DNA from: Paraburkholderia solitsugae
Lineage (GTDB): Bacteria; Pseudomonadota; Gammaproteobacteria; Burkholderiales; Burkholderiaceae
Reading direction: 5' to 3'
Assembly: GCF_013177695.1 (NCBI RefSeq)
Contig: NZ_WOEY01000134.1
Coordinates: forward strand, 1 to 64,000
Length of the DNA stretch: 64,000 nt
Position numbers and translations under genes: made by a program. Within the stretch, counting starts at the first letter, position 1. Each line of letters opens with the position of its first letter. Below are positions 1 to 8,387 of the stretch, piece by piece. The notes beneath the pieces are model-generated. The model had not been told where the DNA came from. It was given only the letters and a program-made list of their open reading frames with translations, and did not search any database.

Positions 1-136
1 GCAAGCGCATGGACTCGCCGGATTCGAACTTGCTGCGCGGAATGATCTTGCCGCGTGCGATCCCGGCCATATCCGGAATGATCGCTTCGATTTCGGTGAC
101 GCGGTTCTTCTTCAGGAAGTCGTCGATTTCATGCAT
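1..136 (-). CDS. Glutamine synthetase family protein, N-terminal fragment (gamma-glutamylputrescine synthetase-like)
   Basis: Only the first 45 codons are in the window; the gene runs off the left edge. Reading leftward from the ATG at 136 gives a protein beginning MHEIDDFLKKNRVTEIEAII and continuing with a PDMAGIARGKIIPR stretch, the usual start of PuuA-type glutamine synthetases. It lies 32 bp downstream of puuD on the same strand, with puuR and puuC diverging beyond puuD, so a role in ATP-dependent gamma-glutamylation of putrescine fits. Family assignment rests on the short N-terminus and on context. The catalytic part is not visible, so another glutamine-synthetase-like ligase cannot be excluded. 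Confidence 0.75.
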   Translation of the reverse strand, partial: MHEIDDFLKKNRVTEIEAIIPDMAGIARGKIIPRSKFESGESMRL

Positions 137-168
137 GGTTATTCTCTCAGTTTTGGTGCGCGACCGGC

Positions 169-963
169 TCAGGCATGCGTGGCAGCGGCGGATGCCGCGC
201 CATAGCCGGCCTTGGTGCGCATTCGATCGCGGCAGGCGTCGCCGAAGGCGCGGAAGATCGCGGTAGACAGCGCGTCGCTGGCATGCTTCCACTCCGGGTG
301 CCACTGCACACCCAGCGCGAAAGCGCGCGCATCTTTTACGCTGACTGCTTCGATCAATCCGTCCGGCGCCGTGGCTTCGGCCACGAGTCCCACGCCTAAC
401 CGCTCGACGCCCTGGCCGTGCAATGAATTCACACGCGCTTCATTCGTGCCGCCCGCGAGGCGCTGTAACAAGCCGCCCTGCGTCAGCGTGATCGAATGCG
501 ACGGTGCGTATTGCACGTCGAGGTCGTCTTCCTTGTTCTCGCGATGGTCGTTCAAGCCGGCCACCGCGTGAACGCTTTGATGCAACGTCCCGCCGAACAC
601 CACGTTCATTTCCTGGAAGCCCCGGCATACCGCCAGCACCGGCACGCCTGCGGCAATCGCCGCGCGCAGCAGCGGCAGCGTCGTCGCATCGCGTGCGGCG
701 TCGTGCAGCGTGCCCGGCGCGCTGGGAGGGCCGCCGTAGCGGCGCGGTTCGACATTCGAATAGCTGCCGGTAAACAGTAAGCCGTCAACGGCGTCCAGCA
801 CGTCCTCGGTGGACTGACGCTCGCCGAGCGCCGGCAGCAACATGGCCAGCGCCTGCGAGCCGTCCACGATCGCGGCGATGTACTTCTCGCCGGTGACGTG
901 CGACGGGTGGACTCCCATCATCGTTCTGTCGGCGCTGATGCCGACCAGGGGTTTGTTTCGCAT
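169..963 (-). CDS. puuD: Gamma-glutamyl-gamma-aminobutyrate hydrolase
   Basis: Class I glutamine-amidotransferase-like hydrolase that releases GABA from gamma-glutamyl-GABA in putrescine breakdown. The protein is 264 residues from MRNKPLVGIS. An open frame extends upstream to 1047, but that extension has no family-like sequence, so the ATG at 963 is preferred. The nucleophile elbow VLAVCRGFQ puts the catalytic Cys near 113, and GVQWHPEW supplies the His (about 222) and Glu (about 224). The next gene on the strand is the glutamine synthetase, 32 bp away, which suggests a puuD-puuA operon diverging from puuR-puuC. Length and motifs match the family well. Confidence 0.92.
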   Translation of the reverse strand: MRNKPLVGISADRTMMGVHPSHVTGEKYIAAIVDGSQALAMLLPALGERQSTEDVLDAVDGLLFTGSYSNVEPRRYGGPPSAPGTLHDAARDATTLPLLRAAIAAGVPVLAVCRGFQEMNVVFGGTLHQSVHAVAGLNDHRENKEDDLDVQYAPSHSITLTQGGLLQRLAGGTNEARVNSLHGQGVERLGVGLVAEATAPDGLIEAVSVKDARAFALGVQWHPEWKHASDALSTAIFRAFGDACRDRMRTKAGYGAASAAATHA

Positions 964-1879
964 AACGAATAGACGTGTGTGTTCCCCGCGGGATGCGGCA
1001 TGAACAACGTTAAACACAGCGCGGCACGATTCCGCAGCCGGACGCAAGGCGTCAGACCACCGGGGTAGTGCAGGCGGTCGTCGTCAACTGAACGCGCCGC
1101 GCGTGGTAATCAGGGAGGCTGTTCGATTCGATCCGTCGCGGTGCGCAACTGATCTGATTCGCATGAAACGTGCAGGCGGCAGACAGCACCGGACAGGCAC
1201 GAGCGCAGGGCTCGAAAGAGCGCGCACACGCAAACAGACGAATCGAACAGCGAAAAGGGGGGAGGCGCTACGGCAGCAGCGAGGCGACTTCGTCCGTGCG
1301 CACGGCAATGAAGGCGCGCGCGGAGATGGAGTTGTGACGTCGAACTGAACGGCGGGACAGGATCGTGAAGACGGACAGGAAGCGGCGGAACGCAAGGCTG
1401 CCGTTGCTGCCGTCGGCGATGGCGCCGTCAGCGCGAGGACAACTCGCCTGACTACGATTCCATCTAACCAAAGGGCCTCGGACTCTCACGATTACACTCT
1501 AATGTCTATTGAACGGCTTGCTCGAAAACGCTTGGGGGCGTTTAAAGAAACAGCACGTTGGGATGGTCGGAGCTACCGTTGCGAAGTTGATTCGCTGCGC
1601 CGCAAAACACACATTCGTATTTCGTGACGCCGGCATGACGACCGCCTGAGAACCATCGTATACGAGCCAATAAAGCCGTCAAATCATTTTTATAAAAGAT
1701 TTATCAGGGCTTTCCCGGGGGTGTCGCGAGAATACCAGTCCGTGGGAACATTCGTTGCGTCCACTATATTTCGGAAGCCTTTCAGGGGTTTTCCCTAGCG
1801 GCGCGAAGATTAAAGTGATTAGAATATTCAACACTCGCGGGCAATCCCTGCCCGAGTTCACGCGCCCCGATCGTCTCCC
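964..1879. other. Long divergent intergenic region between puuD and puuR
   Basis: No convincing gene was found in these roughly 900 bases; the short open frames lack ribosome sites and family motifs. The half next to puuR (from about 1620) is AT-richer. An imperfect 22-bp palindrome at 1681-1702 (AAATC/GATTT outer arms, 9 of 11 positions paired) is a possible operator. The region must hold the promoters for both the puuD-puuA and puuR-puuC directions. I could not recognise a known PuuR box. Confidence 0.5.
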
Positions 1880-2449
1880 ATGTCAGAGAATTCAGCGATG
1901 TCTATAGAAGTAGCGACCCGCCTGCAATACATTCGTAAGAAAAATGGCCTGTCCCAGCGTGAGCTGGCGAAACGGGCGGGGGTGACCAATGGCACGATTT
2001 CGCTGATTGAACAGAACCGCGTGAGTCCGTCAGTTGGGTCACTGAAGAAACTGCTCGAATGCATACCGATGAGTCTCGCCGAGTTCTTCACCTTTGAAGT
2101 CGAGGTGGAACGCTCTGTCGTGTCGCGCCGCGCCGACATGCCGAATCTCGGCAATGAGTCGATCGAGTTCTATCTGGCGGGCTCCAGTATCAAAGACCGC
2201 AACATGGGCATTCTGCGCGAGGTGTATCAGCCTCTGTCGGATACGGGGCCGGAGATGCTGGAGCACGAGGGGCACGAGGGCGGGGTGGTGGTCAGCGGTC
2301 AGATCGAACTGACGGTGGACGGCGTCACGTGGCTGCTCGACCCCGGTGACAGCTACTACTTCGAAAGCCGTCTACCGCATCGTTTTCGCAATCCCAGCGC
2401 GGAGCATCTCTGCGAGATCGTGTCGGCCAATTCGCCGCCCACGTTCTAA
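1880..2449 (+). CDS. puuR: HTH-cupin transcriptional regulator of putrescine use
   Basis: 189-residue regulator with an N-terminal XRE-type helix-turn-helix (about residues 10-65, including LSQRELAKRAGVTNGTISLI) followed by a C-terminal cupin domain (about 110-185, with HEGHEGGVVVSG and DPGDSYYFES). This is the PuuR layout: a repressor of puu genes relieved by putrescine. It precedes puuC by 89 bp on the same strand and diverges from puuD. A second in-frame ATG lies six codons in (MSIEVATRL), so the true start could be 1898. Function is inferred from domain order and neighbours. Confidence 0.88.
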   Translation: MSENSAMSIEVATRLQYIRKKNGLSQRELAKRAGVTNGTISLIEQNRVSPSVGSLKKLLECIPMSLAEFFTFEVEVERSVVSRRADMPNLGNESIEFYLAGSSIKDRNMGILREVYQPLSDTGPEMLEHEGHEGGVVVSGQIELTVDGVTWLLDPGDSYYFESRLPHRFRNPSAEHLCEIVSANSPPTF

Positions 2450-2538
2450 AGACTCCGCGCCAACGCGCCGCGACGCAGTTCCAAGCCGCCTGAAGTCGAT
2501 GCCGGCGTGCGTCGAGCGCATAACAATGAGGCATCCTG

Positions 2539-4032
2539 ATGGACAAGCAATCTCTCGCTTTCTGGCAAGACAAAGCCGCTACGCTTTCGCTCGAAGGCCG
2601 TGCGTTTATCGACGGTGAATACCGTGACGCCGCAGGCGGCCGCACGTTCGACTGCCTGAGCCCGATCGACGGCAAGCTGCTCGCCAAGGTCGCTGACAGC
2701 GGCGCGGCGGATGTCGACGCCGCTGTGGCTGCCGCCCGCCGCGCGTTCGACGCCGGCGTGTGGTCTGGCCTCAATCCGCGCAAGCGTAAGGCGATTCTAT
2801 TGCGCTGGGCCGCGTCGATCCGCGAGCATATGGACGAACTCGCGCTGCTCGAAACGCTGGACGCGGGCAAGCCGATCGCCGATACCACCACAGTGGACGT
2901 GCCGGGCGCGGCCTATTGCGTCGAATGGTTCGCTGAAGCGATCGACAAGGTCGGCGGCGAAGTCGCGCCGGCCGATCATCATCTGGTGGGCCTCGTCACG
3001 CGTGAGCCGATCGGTGTCGTTGCGGCCGTCGTGCCGTGGAACTTCCCGATCCTGATGGCGTCGTGGAAGTTCGGCCCGGCGCTCGCCGCAGGTAACAGCG
3101 TCGTGCTCAAGCCTTCGGAGAAGTCACCGCTCACCGCGATTCGCCTCGCTCAACTCGCGCTGGACGCGGGCATTCCGGCCGGCGTGTTCAACGTGGTGCC
3201 GGGCGCGGGCGAACCGGGCAAGCTGCTCGCGCTGCATCAGGACGTGGACTGTCTCGCCTTCACCGGCTCGACCAACGTCGGCAAGCTGATCATGCAGTAC
3301 GCCGGCCAATCGAACCTGAAACGCGTCTGGCTGGAACTCGGCGGCAAGTCGCCGAACATCGTGATGCCCGATTGCCCGGACCTCGACCGCGCGGCGAACG
3401 CGGCGGCCGGCGCGATCTTCTACAACATGGGCGAAATGTGCACGGCGGGTTCGCGCCTGCTCGTGCATCGCGACATCAAGGAGGTGTTCCTCGACAAGCT
3501 GATCACCGCCGCACGCAGTTATACGCCGGGCAACCCGCTCGATCCGAAAACCTCGATGGGCGCGATCGTCGACAACGTGCAACTCGAACGCGTGCTCGGC
3601 TATATCGAAGCGGGCCGCGCCGAAGCGAAGCTGCTGCTGGGTGGATCGCGCGTCAAGCAGGAGAGCGGCGGCTTTTATATCGAACCGACCATCTTCGAGA
3701 TCCCGGCTGCCGGCGCGAAGGTCGCGCGCGAGGAAATCTTTGGGCCGGTGTTGTCGGTGATTACGTTTGACACGGTTGAGGAAGCGATCAGGATCGCTAA
3801 CGACAGCGAATATGGTCTCGCCGCTGCCGTGTGGACCTCGAATCTGACCACCGCGCATGAAGTGTCGCGCAAGCTGCGTGCCGGTACGGTGTGGGTCAAT
3901 TGCTACGACGAAGGCGGGGACATGAACTTCCCGTTTGGCGGTTACAAGCAATCGGGCAACGGCCGTGACAAGTCGTTGCACGCGTTGGAGAAGTACACCG
4001 AGCTGAAGTCCACGCTCGTTCGGCTGCGCTAA
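2539..4032 (+). CDS. puuC: Gamma-glutamyl-gamma-aminobutyraldehyde dehydrogenase
   Basis: 497-residue NAD(P)-dependent aldehyde dehydrogenase. Seen motifs: PWNFPI, the FTGSTNVG nucleotide-binding turn, LELGGKSPN with the general-base Glu near 266, GEMCTAGSR with the catalytic Cys near 301, and EIFGPVLSV. Length matches PuuC (about 495 residues). Position after puuR and before agmatinase supports oxidation of gamma-glutamyl-aminobutyraldehyde in the putrescine-to-GABA route. No puuB-type oxidase, which would make the aldehyde, lies in this window. Specificity is inferred from context; the ALDH superfamily call is certain. Confidence 0.88.
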   Translation: MDKQSLAFWQDKAATLSLEGRAFIDGEYRDAAGGRTFDCLSPIDGKLLAKVADSGAADVDAAVAAARRAFDAGVWSGLNPRKRKAILLRWAASIREHMDELALLETLDAGKPIADTTTVDVPGAAYCVEWFAEAIDKVGGEVAPADHHLVGLVTREPIGVVAAVVPWNFPILMASWKFGPALAAGNSVVLKPSEKSPLTAIRLAQLALDAGIPAGVFNVVPGAGEPGKLLALHQDVDCLAFTGSTNVGKLIMQYAGQSNLKRVWLELGGKSPNIVMPDCPDLDRAANAAAGAIFYNMGEMCTAGSRLLVHRDIKEVFLDKLITAARSYTPGNPLDPKTSMGAIVDNVQLERVLGYIEAGRAEAKLLLGGSRVKQESGGFYIEPTIFEIPAAGAKVAREEIFGPVLSVITFDTVEEAIRIANDSEYGLAAAVWTSNLTTAHEVSRKLRAGTVWVNCYDEGGDMNFPFGGYKQSGNGRDKSLHALEKYTELKSTLVRLR

Positions 4033-4168
4033 AGGATTCGCAAGCCAGCGCGGCGGCGTGCCTCATAGGCGCCGCCGCGTTCCCAATGAATCCGAGGCCG
4101 GACGTCGCATGCACCACCAGGAAGCTTCGCGTGCAGCGCCGGCATGTTTATCAGGTATCAGGTCATCT

Positions 4169-5131
4169 ATGACTGAACTCGTTTACGGCGACGGCGCGAT
4201 CCGTCGTTCGTCGCTCTATGGCTCGTCGATCGAAAACACCTATGCGGGTGTGTTGTCGTTCATGCGCCGCAAATACACCCGCGAACTCGACGGCGTCGAT
4301 GTCGTGGTCTCAGGCGTGCCGCTCGATCTGGCCACGACCTTCCGTTCGGGCGCGCGTCTCGGCCCGGCGGCAGTGCGCGCTGCGAGCGTGCAATTGTCGG
4401 AGCTGCATCCGTATCCTTGGGGCTTTAATCCGTTCGACGATCTCGCCGTGACCGATTACGGCGACTGCTGGTTCGACGCGCACAATCCCATGACGATCAA
4501 GGAGTCGATCGTCGACCATGCGCGTACGATCCTGCGTTCGGACGCGAAGATGCTGACGCTCGGCGGCGATCACTACATTACGTATCCGTTGCTGATTGCG
4601 CATGCGGAGAAGTACGGCAAGCCGCTTTCGCTGATCCATTTCGACGCCCACTGCGATACCTGGGCCGACGACAGTCCGGACAGCCTGAATCACGGCTCGA
4701 TGTTCTACAAGGCGGTGAAGGACGGTCTGATCGATCCGAAGACCTCGGTGCAAGTCGGTATTCGCACGTGGAACGACGATTTTATGGGGATCAATATCCT
4801 CGATGCTGCGTGGGTCCACGAACATGGCACGCGAGCAGCAGTCGAGCGGATCACGTCGATTGTCGGCCAGCGGCCCGCGTATCTGACCTTCGATATCGAC
4901 TGTCTCGATCCGGCGTTCGCGCCAGGCACGGGTACGCCCGTGGCGGGCGGTTTGTCGTCGGCACAGGGGCTGGCCATCGTGCGTGGGCTCGGCGCGTTGA
5001 ATCTGGTGGGCGCGGATGTGGTGGAAGTGGCGCCCGCCTATGACCAGAGCGAGATCACGGCGATTGCCGCCGCGCATATCGCGTGCGATCTGTTGTGTCT
5101 CTGGCGGCAGCGGAAGGTCGCTGAACGCTAA
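4169..5131 (+). CDS. speB: Agmatinase (ureohydrolase)
   Basis: Arginase/agmatinase-family metalloenzyme that hydrolyses agmatine to putrescine and urea. From the ATG at 4169 the protein has 320 residues, the usual length; an open frame starting at 4058 adds 37 non-family residues. The binuclear Mn sites are intact: GGDHYITYP (about 133-141), HFDAHCDTW (about 157-165) and FDIDCLDPAFAPGTGTP (from about 241). It follows puuC on the same strand, so the cluster can turn agmatine into putrescine and feed it to the Puu pathway. The Shine-Dalgarno sequence ahead of 4169 is weak. Confidence 0.9.
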   Translation: MTELVYGDGAIRRSSLYGSSIENTYAGVLSFMRRKYTRELDGVDVVVSGVPLDLATTFRSGARLGPAAVRAASVQLSELHPYPWGFNPFDDLAVTDYGDCWFDAHNPMTIKESIVDHARTILRSDAKMLTLGGDHYITYPLLIAHAEKYGKPLSLIHFDAHCDTWADDSPDSLNHGSMFYKAVKDGLIDPKTSVQVGIRTWNDDFMGINILDAAWVHEHGTRAAVERITSIVGQRPAYLTFDIDCLDPAFAPGTGTPVAGGLSSAQGLAIVRGLGALNLVGADVVEVAPAYDQSEITAIAAAHIACDLLCLWRQRKVAER

Positions 5132-5162
5132 TCACGCTTCATCGGCGTGTAGGACGACCGGC

Positions 5163-6359
5163 TCAGCCCATCGACGACGATCGATCGGGTTGACGCCGGC
5201 CTTCGCGCAAGCCGAGCGTGTAGGTGACGAGCGCGCCGCTCATGATCGCCAGTTGCCACATCAGCATGTCGCTCCCGCGGGCCTTCATGGCGAAGCCGGC
5301 GATGAGCGGCCCCACGATCGAACTCGTGGTGAAGGTGAGCGACACCAGCCGCATGTTGCGCGTGAGGGCAGCCTTATCGCTGCATGCCGCCGCGACCATG
5401 CCGAGTGTAATGTACGCGCTGTTCGTGCCCCCGAGCAGCAGTGCGCTCGCGTCAGCAAGCCATGAGGCGGGCGCGGCGAGCGCGAAACCGCAGATCGCCA
5501 GCGTGCTGAGCGCGGCGCAGACGATCACCGTTGCGGCGAGGCCCGCGCGATCGGCAAACCAGCCGACCGGAAATTGCAGCGCCATGCCGCCGACACCGAA
5601 TAGCGTGAGTAGCGTGGCCGTCTGTGTGGTATCGAGGCCGTGGGCGTCGGCAAAGAGCGGGAAGAGGCCGTAGAGCGCGCCATCGCCGATCCCGCCTGCC
5701 GCGACGACCACCATGCCAAGGCTCACCAATGGGCCGATTGGGGCACCTTTTCCGATCCTGCTTGTTCGCACAGGCCGGTCTGTTTCAACAGCACGGCGCC
5801 CATCATCCGCGGTGGTCAGCCACAGCGGAACGGCCGCTGCAAACGTGAAGGCCGCGCCGGCCGCGAACGTGATGCGTCCGTCGACGGCGCACCACACCGC
5901 CAATGCCGGGCCGAGTACGCCTGCGCTGGCGATCAGCGCCTCGTGAACGCCCACTACACGCCCGCTCGACTCAGCCGGCACAAGCCGGTAGAGCCACGTT
6001 TCATTGGCGATCCAGCGCAAACCGACGCCGAGGCCGGTCAACAGCCCGGGTATGAGCCACAACGGCCAGCACAGCGCGTTCATCGTCGCGAACGCAACAA
6101 TCGTGGCGGCGAGACCCAGCGATACCGTGCGCTTCGCACCGATGCGTTCCACCAGCCACGGCGCGATTAACAGGCCGACCAGCATGCCGGTCCATTGCGA
6201 AGCGGAGAAGAGGCCGGCGCGCGGCGCGTCGAGACCGTGATGCGCCAGCCAGACGGGCAGCACCATGAAGCCGATGCCGAACTGGCCAATCTGCGAAAGC
6301 GCCGAGACCGAGGTCAGCGCGGCGATCGCCGGCCAACGCACCGGCGCGGCGGCATTCAT
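5163..6359 (-). CDS. MFS transporter, probably an efflux protein
   Basis: 398-residue major-facilitator protein with about twelve hydrophobic segments. Loops such as RIGAKRTVS after helix 2 and WFADRAG after helix 8 fit the MFS fold. The start at 6359 overlaps the stop of the upstream marR gene by four bases (ATGA), which implies translational coupling. The frame stays open upstream to 6491, but only inside marR. A MarR regulator coupled to an MFS carrier usually controls export of, or resistance to, small phenolics or drugs. The substrate is unknown. Confidence 0.82.
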   Translation of the reverse strand: MNAAAPVRWPAIAALTSVSALSQIGQFGIGFMVLPVWLAHHGLDAPRAGLFSASQWTGMLVGLLIAPWLVERIGAKRTVSLGLAATIVAFATMNALCWPLWLIPGLLTGLGVGLRWIANETWLYRLVPAESSGRVVGVHEALIASAGVLGPALAVWCAVDGRITFAAGAAFTFAAAVPLWLTTADDGRRAVETDRPVRTSRIGKGAPIGPLVSLGMVVVAAGGIGDGALYGLFPLFADAHGLDTTQTATLLTLFGVGGMALQFPVGWFADRAGLAATVIVCAALSTLAICGFALAAPASWLADASALLLGGTNSAYITLGMVAAACSDKAALTRNMRLVSLTFTTSSIVGPLIAGFAMKARGSDMLMWQLAIMSGALVTYTLGLREGRRQPDRSSSMG

Positions 6360-6889
6360 GGGCTGCTCCGCGCGGGCATCGGCAGACCCAATTCGCGGCA
6401 TTCGACCGGGCAGCCGGCTTTCAGGCAGGGACCATCGTCGCAAAGGCGGCACAGTTGCATGGCGTGTGCCGGATCGCGGGTTTCGTTCCACAGGATCTTG
6501 ATCAGCAGGCTTTCGAGCACAGGGCGCTCGCGCTCGTCGAGCTGCCCGACGATACGTTGGAGTATCCGGTCGCGTGCCGTTTGCAGGCGTTTGGCTTCAC
6601 GCTTGCCGGCAGCGGTCAAGGCAAGCGCGACGGCACGTTTATCAGCGCCGGATTTCTTTTCGACAAGCCCCGCGTCCACCAGACCCGCGATAGCGCGGAC
6701 CGCGGCCGGATGCGAAAGATCGACCGCCTCGCGCAATACTTCAATGGATGAGTCGGGATATTGACCGACAGCGTTGAGCATGGCGCGGGCAGTGGGGCCC
6801 GCAAGCGCGGCCACGGCAGGCTGCGCGTTGATCTCGTCCGTGACCAGCAGGGCGAGCACGCCGAGCAGGTTCTCTGTGCGCTGCGTCAT
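6356..6889 (-). CDS. MarR-family regulator with a cysteine-rich tail
   Basis: 177-residue winged-helix regulator starting at MTQRTENLLG, with a ribosome site GAGGTG just upstream. The central part (SSIEVLREAVDLSHPAAVRA, then the KKSGADKRAVALALTAAG wing) is MarR-like. The C-terminus carries five clustered cysteines, C-x2-C-x4-C-x4-C-x3-C, in LCRLCDDGPCLKAGCPVEC; such a cluster could bind metal or respond to oxidation. A near-perfect 36-bp palindrome starts 13 bp upstream of the start codon. It overlaps the MFS gene by four bases and probably represses both. Effector unknown. Confidence 0.85.
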   Translation of the reverse strand: MTQRTENLLGVLALLVTDEINAQPAVAALAGPTARAMLNAVGQYPDSSIEVLREAVDLSHPAAVRAIAGLVDAGLVEKKSGADKRAVALALTAAGKREAKRLQTARDRILQRIVGQLDERERPVLESLLIKILWNETRDPAHAMQLCRLCDDGPCLKAGCPVECRELGLPMPARSSP

Positions 6890-6901
6890 GGGGACACCTC
6901 G

Positions 6902-6937
6902 ATGTGTGCAACGTGCATATATGTATGTTGCACACAT
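6902..6937. promoter_or_regulatory. Near-perfect 36-bp palindromic operator upstream of marR-MFS
   Basis: Arms ATGTGTGCAAC (6902-6912) and GTTGCACACAT (6927-6937) are exact inverted repeats of 11 bp. The 14-base centre is itself symmetric apart from two positions, so 16 of 18 base pairs match. It lies between the promoter side and the ribosome site of the marR gene, where an autorepressor would bind. Binding by this MarR is inferred. Confidence 0.8.
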
Positions 6938-7016
6938 TGGGGGCGACGCGCAAGGGGTTTTTTGCGCGGCCCGGCTGTGGTCCAGGCTCGGGTTCAGACG
7001 CGTGCTGCGCCCATCG

Positions 7017-8036
7017 TCACTTCGCCAATCGTGCCCGCACGGTGTACTCGCCCTCGTCGACCTCGTCTTCCAACATATGGGCCATCGCCGTATTGAAGTC
7101 GGGCGGCAGCGGCTCGACCGGATAACCGCGTTTTTCCCACGCGTCGAGACCGCCCTTGAGCGCCTTGACGTGATGGATATTCTTTCGATGCAACTGATTG
7201 ACGATCCGCTTGGCCGTCGCTTCGTTGGGACACACGCAATAGACGACAATCGGCCGCTTCAGTAACTCGGGATCCAGTGGCTCGGGTGAATCGAGATCGA
7301 GCAACTGCGCGCCCGCAATCCGGTGCGATTCTTTTGCGCGGATGCTGTGCGGCCGCGCGTCGAGGATGAGCGGCGGCTCATTGGACTTCATCAGTTCGTC
7401 GAGCTGATCTGGCGAAATGCGCACGTGCGCGAGCCAGCGGCGAAACTGCCAGCGGCGCACAAAGCGATAGAGGAGCGCGGCAATGAAGATCGCCGCGAAC
7501 GCGTCGAAGATCGTGCCGCCGTTGTGGCGCACGAGTAGAACGAGTTGCACGATCTGATCGTGAATCGCCGCGCCGCCGATCACCCAGACGCTGGCCCACA
7601 GCGTCGCGCCGACAAAATCCCACAGCAGAAACACGCCGACGTTGATTGGCGTCGTGCCGAGCAGCGGCGCCGAGATCAGACCGAGGCCGGGCAGGAACTT
7701 CGCGACGGTGAGAATCGGCGCGCCGTACCGTTCATAGGTATTGCGTGCGACGCGCACGGTGGTGTCGAGCGAGAGCGAGAAGCGCACCAGATGATTCAGC
7801 AACCGGCGGCCGTACGTCCGCCCCGTGAAAAACCATAGCGAGTCAGCAATCAGCGTCGCGCAGACGGCGGCGCCAACGACGCTGGCGTAAGAGGTCTGTC
7901 CCATGGCGGCCATGGTTCCGCCGAGGATCAGCATCGGCGCCGCCGGAATCGGCAGGCCGAGTTGCGTAACGAGCACGCTCATGAACACGGCCCACACGCC
8001 CAGCGAGGGTGGAATAGCAACCGGAAAATGCCACAC
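7017..8036 (-). CDS. DedA-family membrane protein fused to a rhodanese domain
   Basis: 339 residues from a GTG start at 8036, chosen because AGGAG lies seven bases upstream; the open frame to 8225 lacks membrane or family sequence. Residues about 1-210 form a DedA/SNARE-associated membrane domain (GLPIPAAPMLILGG, then AKFLPGLGLISAPLLG and a WASVW segment). After a basic linker, residues about 225-330 form a rhodanese-like domain with LILDARP and the putative active-site loop VYCVCPNEATAKR. DedA proteins act as membrane lipid-carrier flippases or in proton-motive-force maintenance. The fusion suggests coupling to sulfur transfer or cytoplasmic sensing. No partner genes are obvious. Confidence 0.87.
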   Translation of the reverse strand: MWHFPVAIPPSLGVWAVFMSVLVTQLGLPIPAAPMLILGGTMAAMGQTSYASVVGAAVCATLIADSLWFFTGRTYGRRLLNHLVRFSLSLDTTVRVARNTYERYGAPILTVAKFLPGLGLISAPLLGTTPINVGVFLLWDFVGATLWASVWVIGGAAIHDQIVQLVLLVRHNGGTIFDAFAAIFIAALLYRFVRRWQFRRWLAHVRISPDQLDELMKSNEPPLILDARPHSIRAKESHRIAGAQLLDLDSPEPLDPELLKRPIVVYCVCPNEATAKRIVNQLHRKNIHHVKALKGGLDAWEKRGYPVEPLPPDFNTAMAHMLEDEVDEGEYTVRARLAK

Positions 8037-8387
8037 AACCACGCTCCTCTTGAGCCAATGAAAGGGTTTGAAACAATCCGCGCCCCGTCCGCACGTTGGC
8101 AGCCTGCGTTGCGCACGCGTCGTGCAGGTTAGGTGCCTGCCGGACAGCGGTCGGCCGCATGGCGCATTCAGCCGATCGGTACGAACGCAGCAGGACGAAT
8201 GCGGATTTAAGCACAGGTTGGCCAAAGGGCGCTGCGGGGCGGGCCGAAAGCCTGAAAAAATTCAAGGAAATGGGGAGATCGGACGTGTGGGGATGAGCGA
8301 GTGACGAGCATCCGCATGGCGCATGCGGTGTTCCGCGCCACGGTTGCTACAATCGTCTTACACGTACAGATACAACGGAGACACCGC
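8037..8387. other. Divergent promoter region, DedA-rhodanese versus peroxidase
   Basis: No gene seen. The region separates two divergent genes and should contain both promoters. A TACAAT hexamer at 8348-8353, about 35 bases ahead of the rightward gene, could be its -10 element; no clear -35 element was found. Confidence 0.4.

Noticed and set aside
1084..1489. Open frames of 73-103 codons between puuD and puuR
   Set aside because: Arg/Ser-rich products without motifs, consistent with a promoter region.
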